Positions 11,291-25,040 are shown, numbered from the stretch's first letter. The stretch: DNA of 64,000 nucleotides from Isoetes taiwanensis (GCA_021234155.1 JAJEKV010000025.1:414474-478473); one strand, 5' to 3'. Program-made: numbers and translations. Notes: generated by a model from the sequence alone, not told the origin.

Positions 11291-14200
11291 ACATTCCTTG
11301 GATGGGGACGTCCCTTTGTCACTCATCCTATTTATTCAGCCTCTCTTCATTGTTCTATCATCGGCGTTCTCTTGAGCTAGATTTCTCCTTCTTCTCTATC
11401 CTATCAGTTTCCCTTGGAGCTGGATTCTCTATTCTATTCATACTAGCTCTGCCCTAAGAGTTTTTTTGAGCTCGATTGACTATTCTATTCCTTTAGCTCT
11501 ACAAGATCTGATCTGCTTGTCATGAGAATCGTGTGTTATTGGCTTTCATCTTTGAATCCGGGGATCCCCTTTTCCCTTGTCCCCTTATCGCCTCTCTTCC
11601 GCTTTTTTTCCCCTTGTCGACGGGCTTTGGGCTCTGCCCTCGGTGACTTCAAGCTCCGGCATGGCGTGGGTCGATGGGATCTTTGGAGCCTTCTCAACTT
11701 GATCCCGAATCTTGTGTTCTTGGATCTTTGGTGCTTTCGATCCAAGAGTCGTGTGTTCCAAACAACCGAAGTTGTATCTTGCGGATAAGTTGTTTATCTG
11801 ATTATTTTCATCTAGGGTTTCTCGACTCTACCTTGTTCAACGATCTGGAGCTTTTTGGCTTTGGGATACCATTTTTCTTTTGTTCTATATTAACCTACGG
11901 ATGTGCTTGTGGTGCTTCTTCATTTGGATGTCGATTACGGGGATGGGTAGTTCTCGAGCGGAAACTATTCACCTAGCGGTTCATGGAATCCTCACAATCA
12001 TAGTAAGGCGGCTATGCTACTATTTGCGCTTTGGCCTCTTTCCTTCTGGGCGGATAAGGATCCCGCGATGATCTAGAGTCTTGTTTCTACATCGCTTTGC
12101 CATACGGATCCACCGATTTATTTTCCAATCGGTTTAGCATATCTTGTTTCAAAAAAAAAAAAAAATTGTTGTCTTATGGATTTGGACGTTTTGCTCATTT
12201 CGATATTTAGCCTCAGATTAGCTTTTTTGTGTCGATTACGGGATGGTTGTTTCTTGTTTTCTCCTTTGGTCTTGCCAACTGGTTTGCCAGATCTCTTGTC
12301 CCCTCTCGCAAACTTGGCACTCGATGCTAGTTAGGCGGGTTTTTTCCATATCTCACCGAGATTCGATCGACCGTATTGTTGGGGCTCCTCTGTGACGGTT
12401 CGGGTTGAGTGTCTGGTTGTTTCTGATTTGAAGGTTGGATTCGTGTCTACTGTGTTGCCTTGATTGCATGGATACTCTTTTCTGTGTCAAATTGTGCTAG
12501 TTTTGTTGAATGCCAGGCATTAGGAATAGCTATATCAGAGTATCCGGTTAGCTAATTAAATTTATATATCTTCATGGGCTTATCTCTACTGATCAGTTCG
12601 GATTTCTCTTGAGTTCACTTGCGAGATCGCACATGGCAAGGGTCTATTTGCTTCCGGCTGGGTTTCGATGGCAGTTCCAGTACAATGATCCAGTTATCAG
12701 AGTTTATAAAATAATAATACAATATTATTGCCTTGGCTTGCTGGTTAGTTAGTTTGTTTGTTCTTGTGGAGACCTGAGTTCGAGCTGGGTCTACGTATAT
12801 TTCTAATTTTGTCTTCTTTAGGGTGGCTATTTTTTGGTTTGTGGAATTTTTCAAGAGTAATCTGGGTATAGGTCTTATTTTGGTTTTCTAATGTTGGCCC
12901 TTCAATGGTTTCATGGATTTTTTTGAGCATATTGGCCCTTCAATGTTTTGGTGGATTCGTTCGAGCAAAACGTGTTTTTCTCGTTCACCTGCCACGTGAG
13001 TTCTCACTAGATATGGTTTTATTTTCGTTTTCCTAATGTTGGCCATGTTTTTGTGGAATTTTCCAGAGCCACTTAGGTATAGGTCGTATTTTGGTTTCCT
13101 GATGTTGGCCCTTCAATGTTTTTTGTGGATTCGTTTGAGCACAACTGAGATGAATTTGTTTTTATCGTTCACCTGCCATGCGAGTTCTGGCTAGGCTGGC
13201 CAACCGATTTTATGGATTTTTAGCCCAACCTAGGTATATTTTTTGTTATCTCATTTCATTCGCCACCACTGTCAGTGCCAAAATTTGCATTGGGCGTGTA
13301 CCAGACTTACAGTTTTTGTTTGTCGAACCTTGTTTATTGTTATTAGTTTAGCTCACTATGTTGTATAATGCTCCATAGCTAGGTGGAGCATTGCCCTTCC
13401 TGAGGCTTAATTGCATCTCATTTGTGGCGTGATTATGGTACATTTTGCATCAATGTTTTATTTGTTCTAACTCCTTGTTGGGATGAGCTTCTCAGGCGTA
13501 TTTGCATCGGTAACATGCCTGGACAAGACTAAGTGACCATTTGGGGTCGCTTGGGAGCCCAAGAATCTCCCTGAACATAGTTACGTCTCCGTTGATGGCC
13601 CACTCTCTCCCCTTGACGTGCTTGTATTTTTGTGTATTGCCCTCACAGAGTTTGATGAGTGCCTTATGGCGAAATGTTTTTACGCATTTGGAGGCCATGA
13701 TACATAGGATCACCTGTAGAGTTTTGTGTCTCCTAAGCACAAGTTTCCATGTACTAGACTGCAAGTTCTCGATGGCATTGGAGGTATTCGCGCAGTTATT
13801 TTTGTTCGACATTTCATTGTTCATCTTGTTAGGCTTAGGGGATACCTTAGCTTGGTAATTTCTTCATAGGATGTGACCTTCACTTCTTTAAAGTTAGTCG
13901 TCTAGCTATGGTGCATCTTCCATCTCTTGCTTTTCACAAAATTAGTCCTTACATTCCCTTTTTTTGCATATGTACCATAAATCTCAATCTTGTGGATATG
14001 AGCTTTGACCATTTTACATTGAACCTTTATGTTCCACACTCTTTTATTTTTCTATGCATGACGTGATGCATTTATGAGTTTAATCTCTTATGATATTTCC
14101 TAACGAGCTTTAATTTCATTTGTTATTTCCTGTCGGCACCATGTTTCAAGATTTAAGGGTGCACATGGTTTGGTTCTTTTTCCTTTACATGTCGGCACCA

Positions 14201-15850
14201 TGTTTCAAGACTTAAGGGTGCACATGGTTTGGTTCTTTTTCCTTTACATGGCTTCATGCCATTTGGTTCATGGTTTCAACGGTCTGTGCTTGTGATAGTT
14301 GGATCTCAGTTAGCCCATGAAATTCCTTTATTTCATTGTCTCATTTGGTCCACTGGCTTCATTTTTCTATTAATTTTTTCTTGTAGTTCCATTTGCTCGA
14401 TTGCTCCATATGTTCCACTTTTCATAATTTTTGCGCGTGATTCACCGTTACTTCAGATTATTTTTGGTCACCTCAGTCGTATCCTTTCTCTATCGCTTGC
14501 GTTGTTCCATTTAGTCCCATTGTTTCGTTCCTTGCTTTTGTTTACACAAGTTCCATTGCTATAAGTTTCTTCATTATTTTTTTTAAGCTCAATTGTCAGT
14601 TTTGTCTTTGCTTCACATTGGCTTTTACTTCACATTGTTCAGTTTTTTAGTGTCCTTGGACCATCTGCCCGTTTGCTCTAGTTGGACCCCGTTTTAGCTC
14701 ATTTGGTGCCATTTCTCTAGTTATTCCGCTTAGCTTTGTCTTTTGCATCACATTGCTAGGTTAATGCCTTTGTGCCTGTTGTTCCTTTTTGCTTTACATC
14801 GTTTTATTTATTGTCGTGATTACTGTTGCATGGTATTCTTACGAAGTTTTTTGGTTATGTGGATCCATTTCATTGGTATTCCTTCATTAGTGTAAGTTTT
14901 TTATTCGTTTGCATCCTTTGTTTTCTTTAGTCCTCGTGATTATTCTCATGATTCATTTCGTTTTTCTCCCATTTTGTTCTTGATATTCCACCCGTTCATT
15001 CGGTGATGGTTGTCCATTCTTTACTCCATTTGGTCCATTAGTCTCTTTAGCCTCCATCTTCTAACTTTTGCATTTTGTCCCATTGTCATGGTTTGCCTCA
15101 GTTGCTCTTAGTTTTATTGCCGTATTTCTGGTTTCATGTACACTTTGCTATGGTTCTATTCCTTTTTACTCCTATTTGTGTTGTTAGCCCCTTTGTTGCC
15201 CTATGTGCTCCAGACGTCCTAGTGGATTCATGATCGTATATTTGGTGGGTGATATTGGCATTACATATTTTCTCTTCGTCAATTCTTTTGTAGTTTCGTT
15301 CATTTAGGTCCTTTTGGCCTTCAACATTCAACACAGTTAGTTTAATGCATATTTTGGTCATATACATCAGGTGGATAATCCTTGTACTACATGGCTTTTT
15401 GTTGTACTTTAGGCTTTGTACATGTGCGTATCTGGTTTTAGCTAATGCATTCTGCTTCTCTAATCCCTTTTAGCATTATAACTCATTTGTTTCATTTGAT
15501 CTTTGATCCATGCATAGGATATCATGTATGTTGTTCGTGGTTTTGTTGTTCCAATCATCGTACCTTTGTATGCACATCTGATGTTACCTCTAGCATTTCC
15601 CAGTAGCTTTCTCGTCTCGGTGCCAGTTGTGCAACTATTCCAATTGGCCATATGGGTTCTAGTTTTGTCCTTTTGCTTGGTAAGTTCTTGTTCATGACAT
15701 TGTTTTATTAACCCATTGTCCCTATGGCATTTTTTCATTATACTTCCATAGGTTCTTTTTATCCTTTTGCATGCCACATTTAGTCCTTTGCTTCACTTTA
15801 ACTTTTGCTTCACATGTCAACATCACAGATTTCCGGACTGCACATCCGGC
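11291..15850. other. T-rich spacer with tandem duplications
   Basis: A long stretch without a recognisable gene, strongly T-rich on the plus strand. A ~211-bp tandem duplication spans about 12840-13260, with GGTATAGGTCTTATTTTGG near 12866 and GGTATAGGTCGTATTTTGG near 13077 and TGTTGGCCCTTCAATG in both. An exact-looking 59-bp duplication spans 14132-14190 and 14191-14249 (GTCGGCACCATGTTTCAAGA). The frames that open here are not protein-like. It may be the non-coding body of a decayed element. Confidence 0.5.
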
Positions 15851-16189
15851 CCCCAGAAACCCTAAAGCGCTCATGGTCCTGGTCGCACGTTTCTGATCAT
15901 ATCTAGAGATCCAGAGCTCCGTTTCAGCTGAAATTTGTTGCGTTGGAAAGCCCTCTCAGAGACCTTTCAGTAGGTATGTGATTTGCTTGTGGTTGAGTCA
16001 TATTTCCAAAGCAAAATTGTAGATTTCGGGCTGCCAATAAAACGCTCTGAAAACCCCTGGCTTCGTGGTGTTGGCCACGTTTGATCATATCTGGAGCTTG
16101 GGGAGCTTTGGGCTCGTAATCGGGGACTTCACAATAGACTTGGTCTCAGGTTGGACTTGCAGTAGTGAGACTCTAAATGACCCGGGACG

Positions 16190-17480
16190 TGACTCTCGGG
16201 CGTGCAGACAATGGAAGAAAAAGCCGCATGCACTAAAGAAGCGAAGCACGAGCGGAGAGGGCTCCTCTCCCTCAGAGCATGTCACTTGATCCGAGAATAT
16301 ACGAGCCTTGGAGGCAAAGTTTGGCCCAGATGAGGATAGGTTGGCAAGTATGGAGGCACAAAGAGACACCCAGCCAACGGTAGCCATCCTCAAGAAAGTT
16401 GGTTGGTGAAGGAGAGAGAACGGATCTCCACATTAGAAGAGCAGTGCGGCCATTGAATGACCGCTTTTGGGCTGGCCTACTTCGAGCCTTGATCAAGCAC
16501 GGGGGTATTGTCGCCGGTTAAGAAGTGAATTCATGGCAACAGCTCAAACATCGAATGAGGTTACCCGGTAGATTGATAGGATCCATCGCCAGTGACAGAT
16601 GAGATATCACAACCGCAGAGAGAGCGTGCAAGCAAAGGGAACAGATATACAGCTTGGCCATTCTGGCGCCCGCCTTGGCGGACCATGAAGCTAGAATGCA
16701 TCGATGCAAGCAAGGTTGGACACCCTAGAAAAGAGACCACCGCCGACAGAAGCAAGACCTAGGCTCTCGCCCTAGAGAAGAGGATGGCCGAAGTTTCACC
16801 GAGATGTATGATCTCCGCCGGAGATGAAACGAACAAACGCCGCCTCGAGGCAAAGATCAACAAAGGCGCCCAATGCCGAGGCGAGGTGGCCAGTGGAATC
16901 GTGCAGTCCTTCACGAGGAGCGGGATCGCCAATCCCCGCCGGTGAACCTCATTGTCGGGGCTTGCCTCAAGATCATGGGGAAGATCTGCCACGCTAAGCT
17001 TAATGCCCCGTGGCCGACGGACTACAACCGGCAGATTTGGGGTGAGAAACCAGACAGCAGGGGGCCAAACATGAGACCCCCGACTGGTCAAATTCACAAG
17101 ATGTTGGACCGGGCATCCAAGACTCTATTGCTGCAACGGCGCTAAGCGGTTGAAGGGACATCAATATACTTGGACAATGATCTTACTCAAAGTGCAACAA
17201 AAAGGAGAGACGAGAGGAGTTCACAAAAATCGAGCAAGTCGACAAAAGCGGGGGGATCGGCAGGCTTGGTTAATGGAAGGATGAAGGTGTTTGTACCTCC
17301 GCGACCAACAAGAAGAGCAGGCAAATGGGCGATGGAGCCGGGGACATCTAGACCTTTCACCTCGAGGCGGCAAACCGGATGCAACAACCGGGACCGGTGC
17401 TCGGGCACCACCTGGAACGGCCCCTGCAACCTCCTCGGGAGCTGGTGCAGGACAACAGCCACAGGCAGCATAGGGACCAG
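16190..17480 (+). pseudogene. LINE ORF1-like protein remnant
   Basis: Protein-like pieces occur in shifting frames: a start-like MEEKAACTKEAKHERRGLL at about 16210, LRALIKHGGIVAG near 16480, and the more diagnostic YLDNDLTQSATKRRDERSS followed by GLVNGRMKVFV near 17165-17300. The DxDLT..Q..R pattern followed by a small basic G-rich phrase is typical of plant LINE ORF1 RNA-binding proteins. Several stops interrupt it. The tail is rich in Pro, Gly and Arg. Confidence 0.55.
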
Positions 17481-18249
17481 GGTAAATTTTAAGGACCCTA
17501 AATGTTTTCGTATCCAAATAAAGGTTGGCTAAAGCTATAAAAACAAGAGTCCAGATATTTTTATTTTGGCTTAAATGTGATATAGTCAAGCCCTTTAGTT
17601 TTTCTTCCCACTTGGCTTAAATTATAAAGTTAAGTATAATTTAAAATTCTTATGTTGGCAATTTTGTCTTTGTTGGTGGTAGCTAAACGGCAACTGTTGA
17701 ACTAAGCAAGTTATCATGCGTATTTTAGTTGATATATTTAAAGAGAAGTGATAATGTGTGTGTATCTGTGGGTACCAACAACAATAAAAAGATGATGATG
17801 ATGGTGCATATCTAACCATGGGGTTGGGTCTGACAATCTTCCGTATTCAGACGAACTACATTGTATGCTATGTGAATGGAAATAGCAAACATAATAAAAA
17901 AGGTGGGAGTTTTTTTCAATGTTAACATTGCAATAGTGTAATGGTCGTGGTTCTTCAATATGGCGATTCCTAAATGAAAGATGTATCTGAATAGATTAGA
18001 CATGGCTATTTGAATTGATCTGGGCGCGCCTAATCAGCTTCAGGGAAGGCGATTCAGCACGCTAATGCCGCAGTCAATCTCTGCTAAACCCTGAACGTCC
18101 AAAATTTTTCCCCTTTTGGAATGGCTAATTTTTTTTTTTTTTAAAGAAATGACCCTTATAAACTTTAGCCACGAAATTTTAGTAAAGGTCTAAAAAATCG
18201 CCATTTGGCGAGTTTTAGCCTCTCTTTATTACCCTGATAGGGACAGTGT
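17481..18249. other. Inter-ORF region of the LINE
   Basis: AT-rich sequence without a gene between the LINE ORF1 and ORF2 remnants, ending in an A/T-rich stretch near 18130-18150. It is long for a LINE spacer and may include a small later insertion. Confidence 0.4.
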
Positions 18250-21200
18250 CTTCGACTTGTATCATGGAACTGTAGGGGATTCCCCTGGAAGAAGGGCAGT
18301 GGCCTTGTTGGGATCGCTACAGGTATGGACATCATCTTCTTGCAAGAGACATGGGAATATCGTGGGCATCAGCTGCCAGACATCCCGGGATACCAGTGCT
18401 TCTCGCTCGCTAATGCGCGCCATGGCAAGCGAGGATATGCAGGGCTGGCATGCTACTTCAAAGATGCTATAGCAGCCACGGTCTTGCTCCACAAGGCGCG
18501 AGACTTAACCGCTACTGTGGGTGAGAATACCGAGCCTCAAAGATCGTCCATTATTTATTGCATGTTGTTATATACCCCATGCCCCGGCCTCTAAGTTCTA
18601 CCAGTCCGTGAGGCGCATTACCGGATGTACAAATGCCTTACGAGAGATCCGTGATGATGACATAGAGCAATATCGCCGAAGGGCATGTGCTCTTGTTAGG
18701 AGATTTCAATGCCCTTGACCGCATACTGCGGTCGGTTACCTTCAGGAGAGGCTGATTCCCGACCCACTCGGCTTGAAACAATTTGCACCCCAACATGCCA
18801 GACAGTCTCAAGATACAATCACCAACGCTTTGGAAGGGAATTGGTTCAACTCTGTCAGGTCTTTGACATGGTAGTGTGCAATGGTATGATCAGATGGCCG
18901 CAATCAGGGGGTTTTACTTGCAAGAGCGATAGACATGATGGTGGAGCTAGCGTGGTAGACTATCTCCTTGCTCCAGTGGTAGGACTTGACATGATCAGCG
19001 AGCTCTCAATTGGCACACACCGAACGGGGAGATGAGGAGGCTTTGTCGGACCACTATCCACTTTATGTCACTTTGGATTGGGAGCACTCAGTAGCGCAAT
19101 CACAGAGTAGAAACCATCAGGGGTTGAGATACATCCCCGACTATCGAAAGCAAGCAGAATATGAGTCTGTGTTGGAACGTGAACTGCAGGGGATTGATGC
19201 CCTTTGCACGTTACATGATAGGTGGGAATGGCTTGTAAATGCCTTACTCACAGCAGCTAGTGCATGCTTTGCAGCGAGGGATCGCTCGCGAATGGACACC
19301 GCAAGATTCCTCGTAATCCCCGGGTTTGACGCCGAAAGTGCAAGGCTCTAAAGACCCAACTACGCCGCGCCTCGTGATCCACAATTGCGTAAAGAAGGCC
19401 ATTCGTGACTATAGAGCATTCTTGAAATCCAAAAGCATGCGTACATTGCGGACCATCCAGCCGCATGTTTGATTTGTTGATGGCCCGAAAAGCCTTCTCG
19501 GGCGAGGGGTGTTGTACAAGAGGCATCAACCACCCGCAATATCAGAGACCGGTGGATGCATCGCTTGGAGGAGCTGTATGATCCCCCGAGCAGGGCGGGG
19601 GTTCCGTGATCGTAGGAGAAATGCCGCACTCACGGAGGAAGACATCCCAATGGGGCCTTAGACACCGGCTAATGGCAAAAGAAAAGGACTTGCGGGGACT
19701 TCAAGCCGAAGTTATTGAAATGGGGTGGGCCAGCTTTGCTAGGGCCTCTAACATTGATTATTAACCGTGCCATAAGGGAGGGCCTCCCGAGAGTGGATGG
19801 TTAGCAAGGTCACCCCAATTCATAAGACGGTAACAAGGATGATTCGGCTAACTACCGCATGATCATGGTGAGCCCATTACCGCAAAGCTTTTTAGCGGTG
19901 TGGTGGAGAAGAAGTTAACTTCGGCAATGAGGAAGCCGGAGTGCGGTTGGCTGGGCGGGGTTTCAGCCACCCCACTCCACAATCGACCATATATTCACTC
20001 TCGTAATCCTTATGGAAGCTACTCGCACGCGCCGGGCGTGACCTGTACTCTGTTCGTTGTAGATTTCAAGGCGACATATGATACGGTCCCTCGGGACCTG
20101 TTGTGGCGACATTTGCAGCGCCCGCATGCCCCACTGGGACTTACAAAATGTCATCTATAGACTCTATGATGGGATATATCTTTGCATTGCCTTCGCATCG
20201 TAGATCAGCCGAAGTTGCTAGCACCATAGGGGTTAAACAGGGGATGTCCGATTATCTCCAACGCTCTTTGGTCTCTACATTGACAAGTTGGAGACTTGGA
20301 TGCAAGAACATGGGGGGTGGCCCACGGCTACCGTGAGGCATACAATTATAAGGCAATTGCTCTATGCGATGATGTAGACTTGCTATCCCATACAGCCAGA
20401 GTATCATGTTAAACATTTGGACGCTCTTAGTGGGTTACGTGACTTTGGGGAATGACGGTGAACCTGCAGAAAACTAAGCTCCCGGCAGTCCTCTCTCGCA
20501 AAGACATGATATCCCGGATCTCTTACGAGGAAGAGGACTGAAGGTGGATGTTGTAAGGACCTTCAAGTATCCGGGAATCGACTTTCGCGCTAGCATGTTA
20601 TGGGATGATTTGTGTGGAAAAAGACGGGCCAGCTGGGGATGGAAAGCCCTCGTATGCTATGCGAGGAATAGCCGCTGAGAATAGACCTATGTGGATCGGG
20701 CACGAGCACACCTGCTCGTGAGCACTCGTTGAAACCAAGTATTGTTGTATGGGGTAGAGGTCCGGGGTCTAGCAATTAGCAAGAACACAGGATAAGCTAG
20801 AGAGGGTGCAAAAGGCCTTCTTAACATACAATCCCTAGGTATCAAGGACACCGCGTACCTTATCGATTTTGCTATATGAGCGGGTTTCGGCCCGCAACAT
20901 TCCGCTATGCGCAGACATCTTGCATATTTCCACAAGGTCACCAGCATGGATGCACAACGTCTTCCCCCGAGGGCTTTGTTATTGGCACAAGAGCCACAAC
21001 GACTGAAGAGGGTATGGCAGGAGCACTGTCAGGGGTGGTTCGCAACGTGTTCTATAGACTACCAGCAGATTGTGGCTATGCCTCGATGCCCGGGGGACGG
21101 CTGCACACCCGAATGAGCGCTTTGCCACCACTTTCGCAACCACTTCGTGCAAAGCCTAAAAAGCAGCAGCACTACCACACGCAAGTTAATCCAACACCGA

Positions 21201-21540
21201 ACATGGCCCACACCAGTGATTTTGAAAGCGCATATATCTATGAAGAAACGGAGAGCTATTGCCTCCGAGGAGGACGGGTCCCATCATCTGAATTGAAACA
21301 GTCGTTTGGACTACGGATGGAGGGCAAAGAATCCCCCGGCATGAGAGAATATGCTAGTGTTGCCACATGCGGCGATGAGGATGAGCACCATGCTCGCAAG
21401 AGTGTCCGCATATACGCATATCCGAGCAACACATGCTGATCTTAGATGCTCTGAGGCACCTCTGCATCAATTGCTGGCATCGCCAATGGTTGCACGTCTC
21501 GCATCCTACATTTTGCAAGTCTCTACCATTAGAGAATCCC
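18250..21540 (+). pseudogene. LINE ORF2 remnant: AP endonuclease + reverse transcriptase
   Basis: Motifs appear in the expected order but in different frames. Endonuclease: SWNCRGF near 18266, IIFLQETW near 18330, LLGDFNALD near 18690, VVDYLLAP near 18952 and SDHYPL near 19050. Reverse transcriptase: ANYRMIMVSP near 19850, FVVDFKATYDTVPRDLLWRHL near 20055, GVKQGM near 20230, the catalytic YADD box with one base missing (CTCTATGCGATGATGTAGAC near 20360) and VNLQKTK near 20460. A C-terminal cysteine/histidine motif (TCGDEDEHHA) lies near 21366. An active protein would nick target DNA and prime reverse transcription. At least ten frame breaks make this copy inactive. Confidence 0.8.
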
Positions 21541-21702
21541 TTATAGGACAAGGGATCTGAGAGCCTACTACCAGGGTTTTTCCTCCCATGTGGGGGTTTT
21601 TTCATCCCAGTAGTAGGGACACATTGTATAGTAGCATTTGTCTTTTTTGGTGTGGTTTTATCTGCTTTGTGTACTGCATGTACCGTCTCATAGGTCAAGT
21701 TT

Positions 21703-22293
21703 ATGCCACGTGAGCTCCAACATGCCACCTAGGCTCCAACATGCCAAGGTGGCTCAAACATGCCACCTAGACTCCAACATGACAAGGTGGCTCAAACATG
21801 CCACATGGGCTTCAACATGCCACCTAGGCTCCAACATGCCAAGGTGGCTCAAACATGCCACGTGGGCTCCAACATGCCACATGGGCTCCATCATGCCACC
21901 TAGGCTCCAACATGCCACGTGGGCTCCAACAAGCCAAGGTGGCTCTAACATGCCACCTAGGCTCAAACATGCCAAGTTGGCTCCAACATGCCACCTAGGC
22001 TCCAACATGACAAAATGGCTCAAACATGCCACCTAGGCTCCAACGTGCTCAAACATGCCACGCGGGCTCCAACATGCCACCTATGCTCCAACTTGCCAAG
22101 GTGGCTCAAATATGCCACGTGGGCTCCAGCATGCCACGTGGGCTCCAACATTTCTAGGTGGCTCAAACATGCCACCTAGGCTCCAACATGCCACCTAGGC
22201 TCAAACATGCCAGGTGGCTCAAACATGCCAAGGTGGGCTCAAACATGCCACCTAGGCTCAAACATGCCACCTAGGCTCAAACATGCCACCTAG
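21703..22293. repeat. 19-bp minisatellite, block 1
   Basis: Tandem units of CTCCAACATGCCACCTAGG and CTCAAACATGCCAAGGTGG, 19 bases each, often alternating. Variants include CCACGTGGG and CCACATGGG. Units in which CCACCTAGG is replaced by CCAAGGTGG are nearly inverted versions of each other's last nine bases. Long open frames here (repeats of PRLQHA or the complementary HVGAHVACLSH) result from a 57-base periodicity and are not genes. Confidence 0.95.
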
Positions 22294-22734
22294 GCTCTCG
22301 AAGCATATTACTTGCACGGCAGATTCAACGGTCGGATAGGGAAACCGAGCTCCGAGAGGGGGGGCATTGGCATTTGCCCGCCGAAGGAGCGATGGCAGGA
22401 AAGGCTGCCTCGTCAACCTTTATGAGGTCCGTCTCCTGGGTTCTGGCCTCTCCTCTCTGGTGAAGAAGCCGCGCAAAGTCCTGGTCTGGTTCGATATTGA
22501 GAAAGGGCGTCAGCGCTTTAAGTTCTTCAAGATCCCTCTATTCTATCCCTTGCCAAACTCCTCTACCAAAAATTCCAAAGGTTATCATATTTCTTGCATT
22601 GTCCTAGTCATCATGTCCACATCACCACCATCTAGCCATGTCACCCAAAATTTGCCAACATCACCCAATGAAAAGACCAAAGATGGACATCTTTTCATTT
22701 TTGGCCTAGTCAAAACTTGGCCTTGCTTACTTGA
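22294..22734. other. Unique spacer inside the minisatellite
   Basis: About 440 bases of non-repetitive sequence separate direct from inverted minisatellite blocks. The first half is G+C-richer and opens a 140-codon frame with no recognisable motif (MAFARRRSDGRKGCLVNLYE). I do not call it a gene. Confidence 0.4.
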
Positions 22735-23520
22735 CATGCCATGTCACCACTTGGAGTGCCTAGATGGCATGCTTGAACCTAGGTGGCATGCCTGAGCCAC
22801 CTTTGCATGTTGGAACCTAGGTGGCATGTTGGAGCCTGCGTGGCATATTGGAGCCACCTTGGCATGTTTGAGCCTAGGTGGCATGTTCGAGCCACCTCGG
22901 CATGTTTGAGCCTAGGTGGCATGTTTGACTCTAGGTGGCATGCTCAAACATGCCACTCGGCTCAAACATGCCAAGGTGGCTCAAACATGCCACCTAGGCT
23001 CCAACATGCTAAGGTGATGCCACCTAGGCTCCAACATGCTAAGGTGATGCCACCTAGGCACCAACATGCCACCTAGGCTCAAACATGCCAAGGTGGCTCA
23101 AACATACCAAGGTGGCTCAAACATGCCAAGATGGCTCCAACATGCCACCTAGGCTCCAACATGCCAAGGTGGCTCAAACATGCCATGTGGGCTCCAACAT
23201 GCTACCTAAGCTCCAACATGGCAAGGTGGCTCAAACATGCCACGTGGGCTCCCAACATGCCACCTAGGCTCCAACATGCCAAGGTGGCTCAAACATGCCA
23301 CTCGGCTCAAACATGCCAAGGTGGCTCAAACATGTGGACTCCAACATGCCAAGGTGGGTCAAACATGCCATGCCGGGCTCCAACATGCCACTAGGCTCAA
23401 ACATGCCGCCTGGGCTCCAACATGCCACCTAGTCTCCAACATGCCACATAGTCTCCAACATGCCACCTAGGCTCCAACATGTCACATAGGCTCAAACATG
23501 CCAAGGTGGCTCAAACATGC
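22735..23520. repeat. 19-bp minisatellite, blocks 2 (inverted) and 3 (direct)
   Basis: From 22735 to about 22944 the units read as the complement (CCTAGGTGGCATGTTGGAG and AGCCACCTTGGCATG). At about 22944 the orientation flips back to CAAACATGCCACTCGGCTC and stays direct to 23520. The last five bases, CATGC (23516-23520), are the left copy of the Ty3/gypsy target-site duplication. Confidence 0.9.
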
Positions 23521-25040
23521 TGTTGCACTTAGAAATTAGTCCTAAGGCAACAATGCAACCTTTTAGTTGATACTGATTTAGTCTGCTCAGGTCCAATAGT
23601 TATGCAACAGAATTATATCCAAGCAAAGGAAAACTTGCATTCAAAGTCATTCAAAGCCAGGTATAACAAATCAAATACTTTCCACGATTGCCCCACAAAG
23701 GAGAATAAAATTTATGGATTAAGTTATCCTAGCAGATCATGCAAATTCTTGAGCAAATTAAGTCCTCCTCCTTTTTTTTTTGTTTTTATCTCAAACAAGC
23801 TATTCAAATTGCCCAAACAAAATGTCTATAGTTGTAATTCCAATCCAAAATGCAAAACGAAAATGCAAATCCGATCCTTTAGTTTGAAAGGCTTTTATCT
23901 CTCAAGTCGATTCAGACCAATATTGTTTTCATTCCTGTCCATTCACCACAACTAAGCTTACACATGATTTCCATTTATTTTCTCCATAACCTTGCTTTCA
24001 AAATAAGACTCCTCTTGCCTTTTGATTCCGCAATTTCAATGCCTCAATTTTCAATTGGTATCCCGACTTCAATGCGCCAAGGACCAACCTGCTGTCTGCC
24101 GTTTCTGATTCTTATCATCTCATTATCCTTCCATTCGGTCCGGCAGTTCTTTCTCCATTCGGCTAGGGAGGTTTGAATATTTCTAATTCAGTCTCCTTTC
24201 GGCGCGAAATCCATATGTCAAACTTTTACTGTAGTAATGGGATATTGCTGCTGTAGCATGGTTCCTTCAATGATTTCGTAACCTGCCCTATTCGATATTC
24301 TATGCCCCATCGAAACCATAGTACCATCTTAAAATAATAATTCCCTTCTGAAACTACAAGTTACTTGAGACTTCGAACCCATGCCTAGCCCAAAACTGTA
24401 AACGATCCAAGTACTCTATAATAATAATGCAGGCAATGTGAGTATCTTGTCTTCGTCTTCATTTCTTTATTCAGTCAATGCAATTTGCCCCTGTGAACAT
24501 AATAAGCTCAATGTTTCATGACTTGTTCCCTTGCTTAGTATTGAACATGTATGTAAACTAGCATGATGGAACTTTTCTCATTTGTGTCCAACTGCTCATG
24601 CATCAACACTGATCCCATCTGACAAGAATAACATGAACTTTCCTCCTCCAAATCTGAAAAAACAACTGTCTAAAATGGCCTCTTCCACATATTCAGATGA
24701 ATAAACAAATGATCTAGCGACATAAATCTTCTCTGTTTGCCTACTTCTTACTGAGCTGTAAATATGTTACCTACTTCTTACTGCGCTACTAAAATGCTAA
24801 CTAGCTCAAATTTTGCCACTGTTTGACAATCCTTATTCTCCCATTTCAAAACCACTTGAACTTGGCTCAGCATCACTCTGTGGCTGTTGTAGCATTTCTG
24901 CGCCATGATAGCTCCTTCATGGCCTAAGTGTGTTCATAAACACACCAAGAGGTGGTCCAACCCACCAGGACTTCTTAGAAAATCACAGTTCTGCTCCTAA
25001 TTACTTCTAGGGAGTAATTTAACCTGCAAAAATAAACTAC
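23521..25040 (-). repeat. 3' LTR, main part
   Basis: Collinear with 34568 to about 36097 (the other LTR). The plus-strand start TGTTGCACTTAGAAATTAG is the 3' end of the element in its own orientation. The remaining 51 bases of this LTR lie at 29089-29139, beyond the nested TIR element. Clustered differences from the other copy are near 24190-24290. The short open frame at 23964-24176 is present unchanged in the other LTR and is not protein-like. Confidence 0.92.

Larger units (their letters stand above)
16190..21690 (+). mobile_element. Decayed LINE (non-LTR retrotransposon)
   Basis: ORF1-like remnants (16190-17480), a 750-bp gap and ORF2 remnants with endonuclease, reverse transcriptase and C-terminal zinc motif (18250-21540) follow one another on the plus strand, with a 3' tail to about 21690. 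This is the standard two-ORF LINE layout. Many 1-bp indels and stops make it dead. The G+C-richer composition of 16190-21500 contrasts with its flanks. The 5' end is not defined; sequence from about 15840 may be its 5' UTR. A fragment of a related element lies at 40296-40523. Confidence 0.8.

Noticed and set aside
21638-23470. Long open frames over the minisatellite
   Set aside because: They repeat with the 19-base unit (57 bases = 3 units keeps the frame) and exist on both strands; they are artefacts.
21703-23520. CRISPR-like array
   Set aside because: Units are contiguous with no unique spacers, orientation flips, and the context is a plant nuclear genome.
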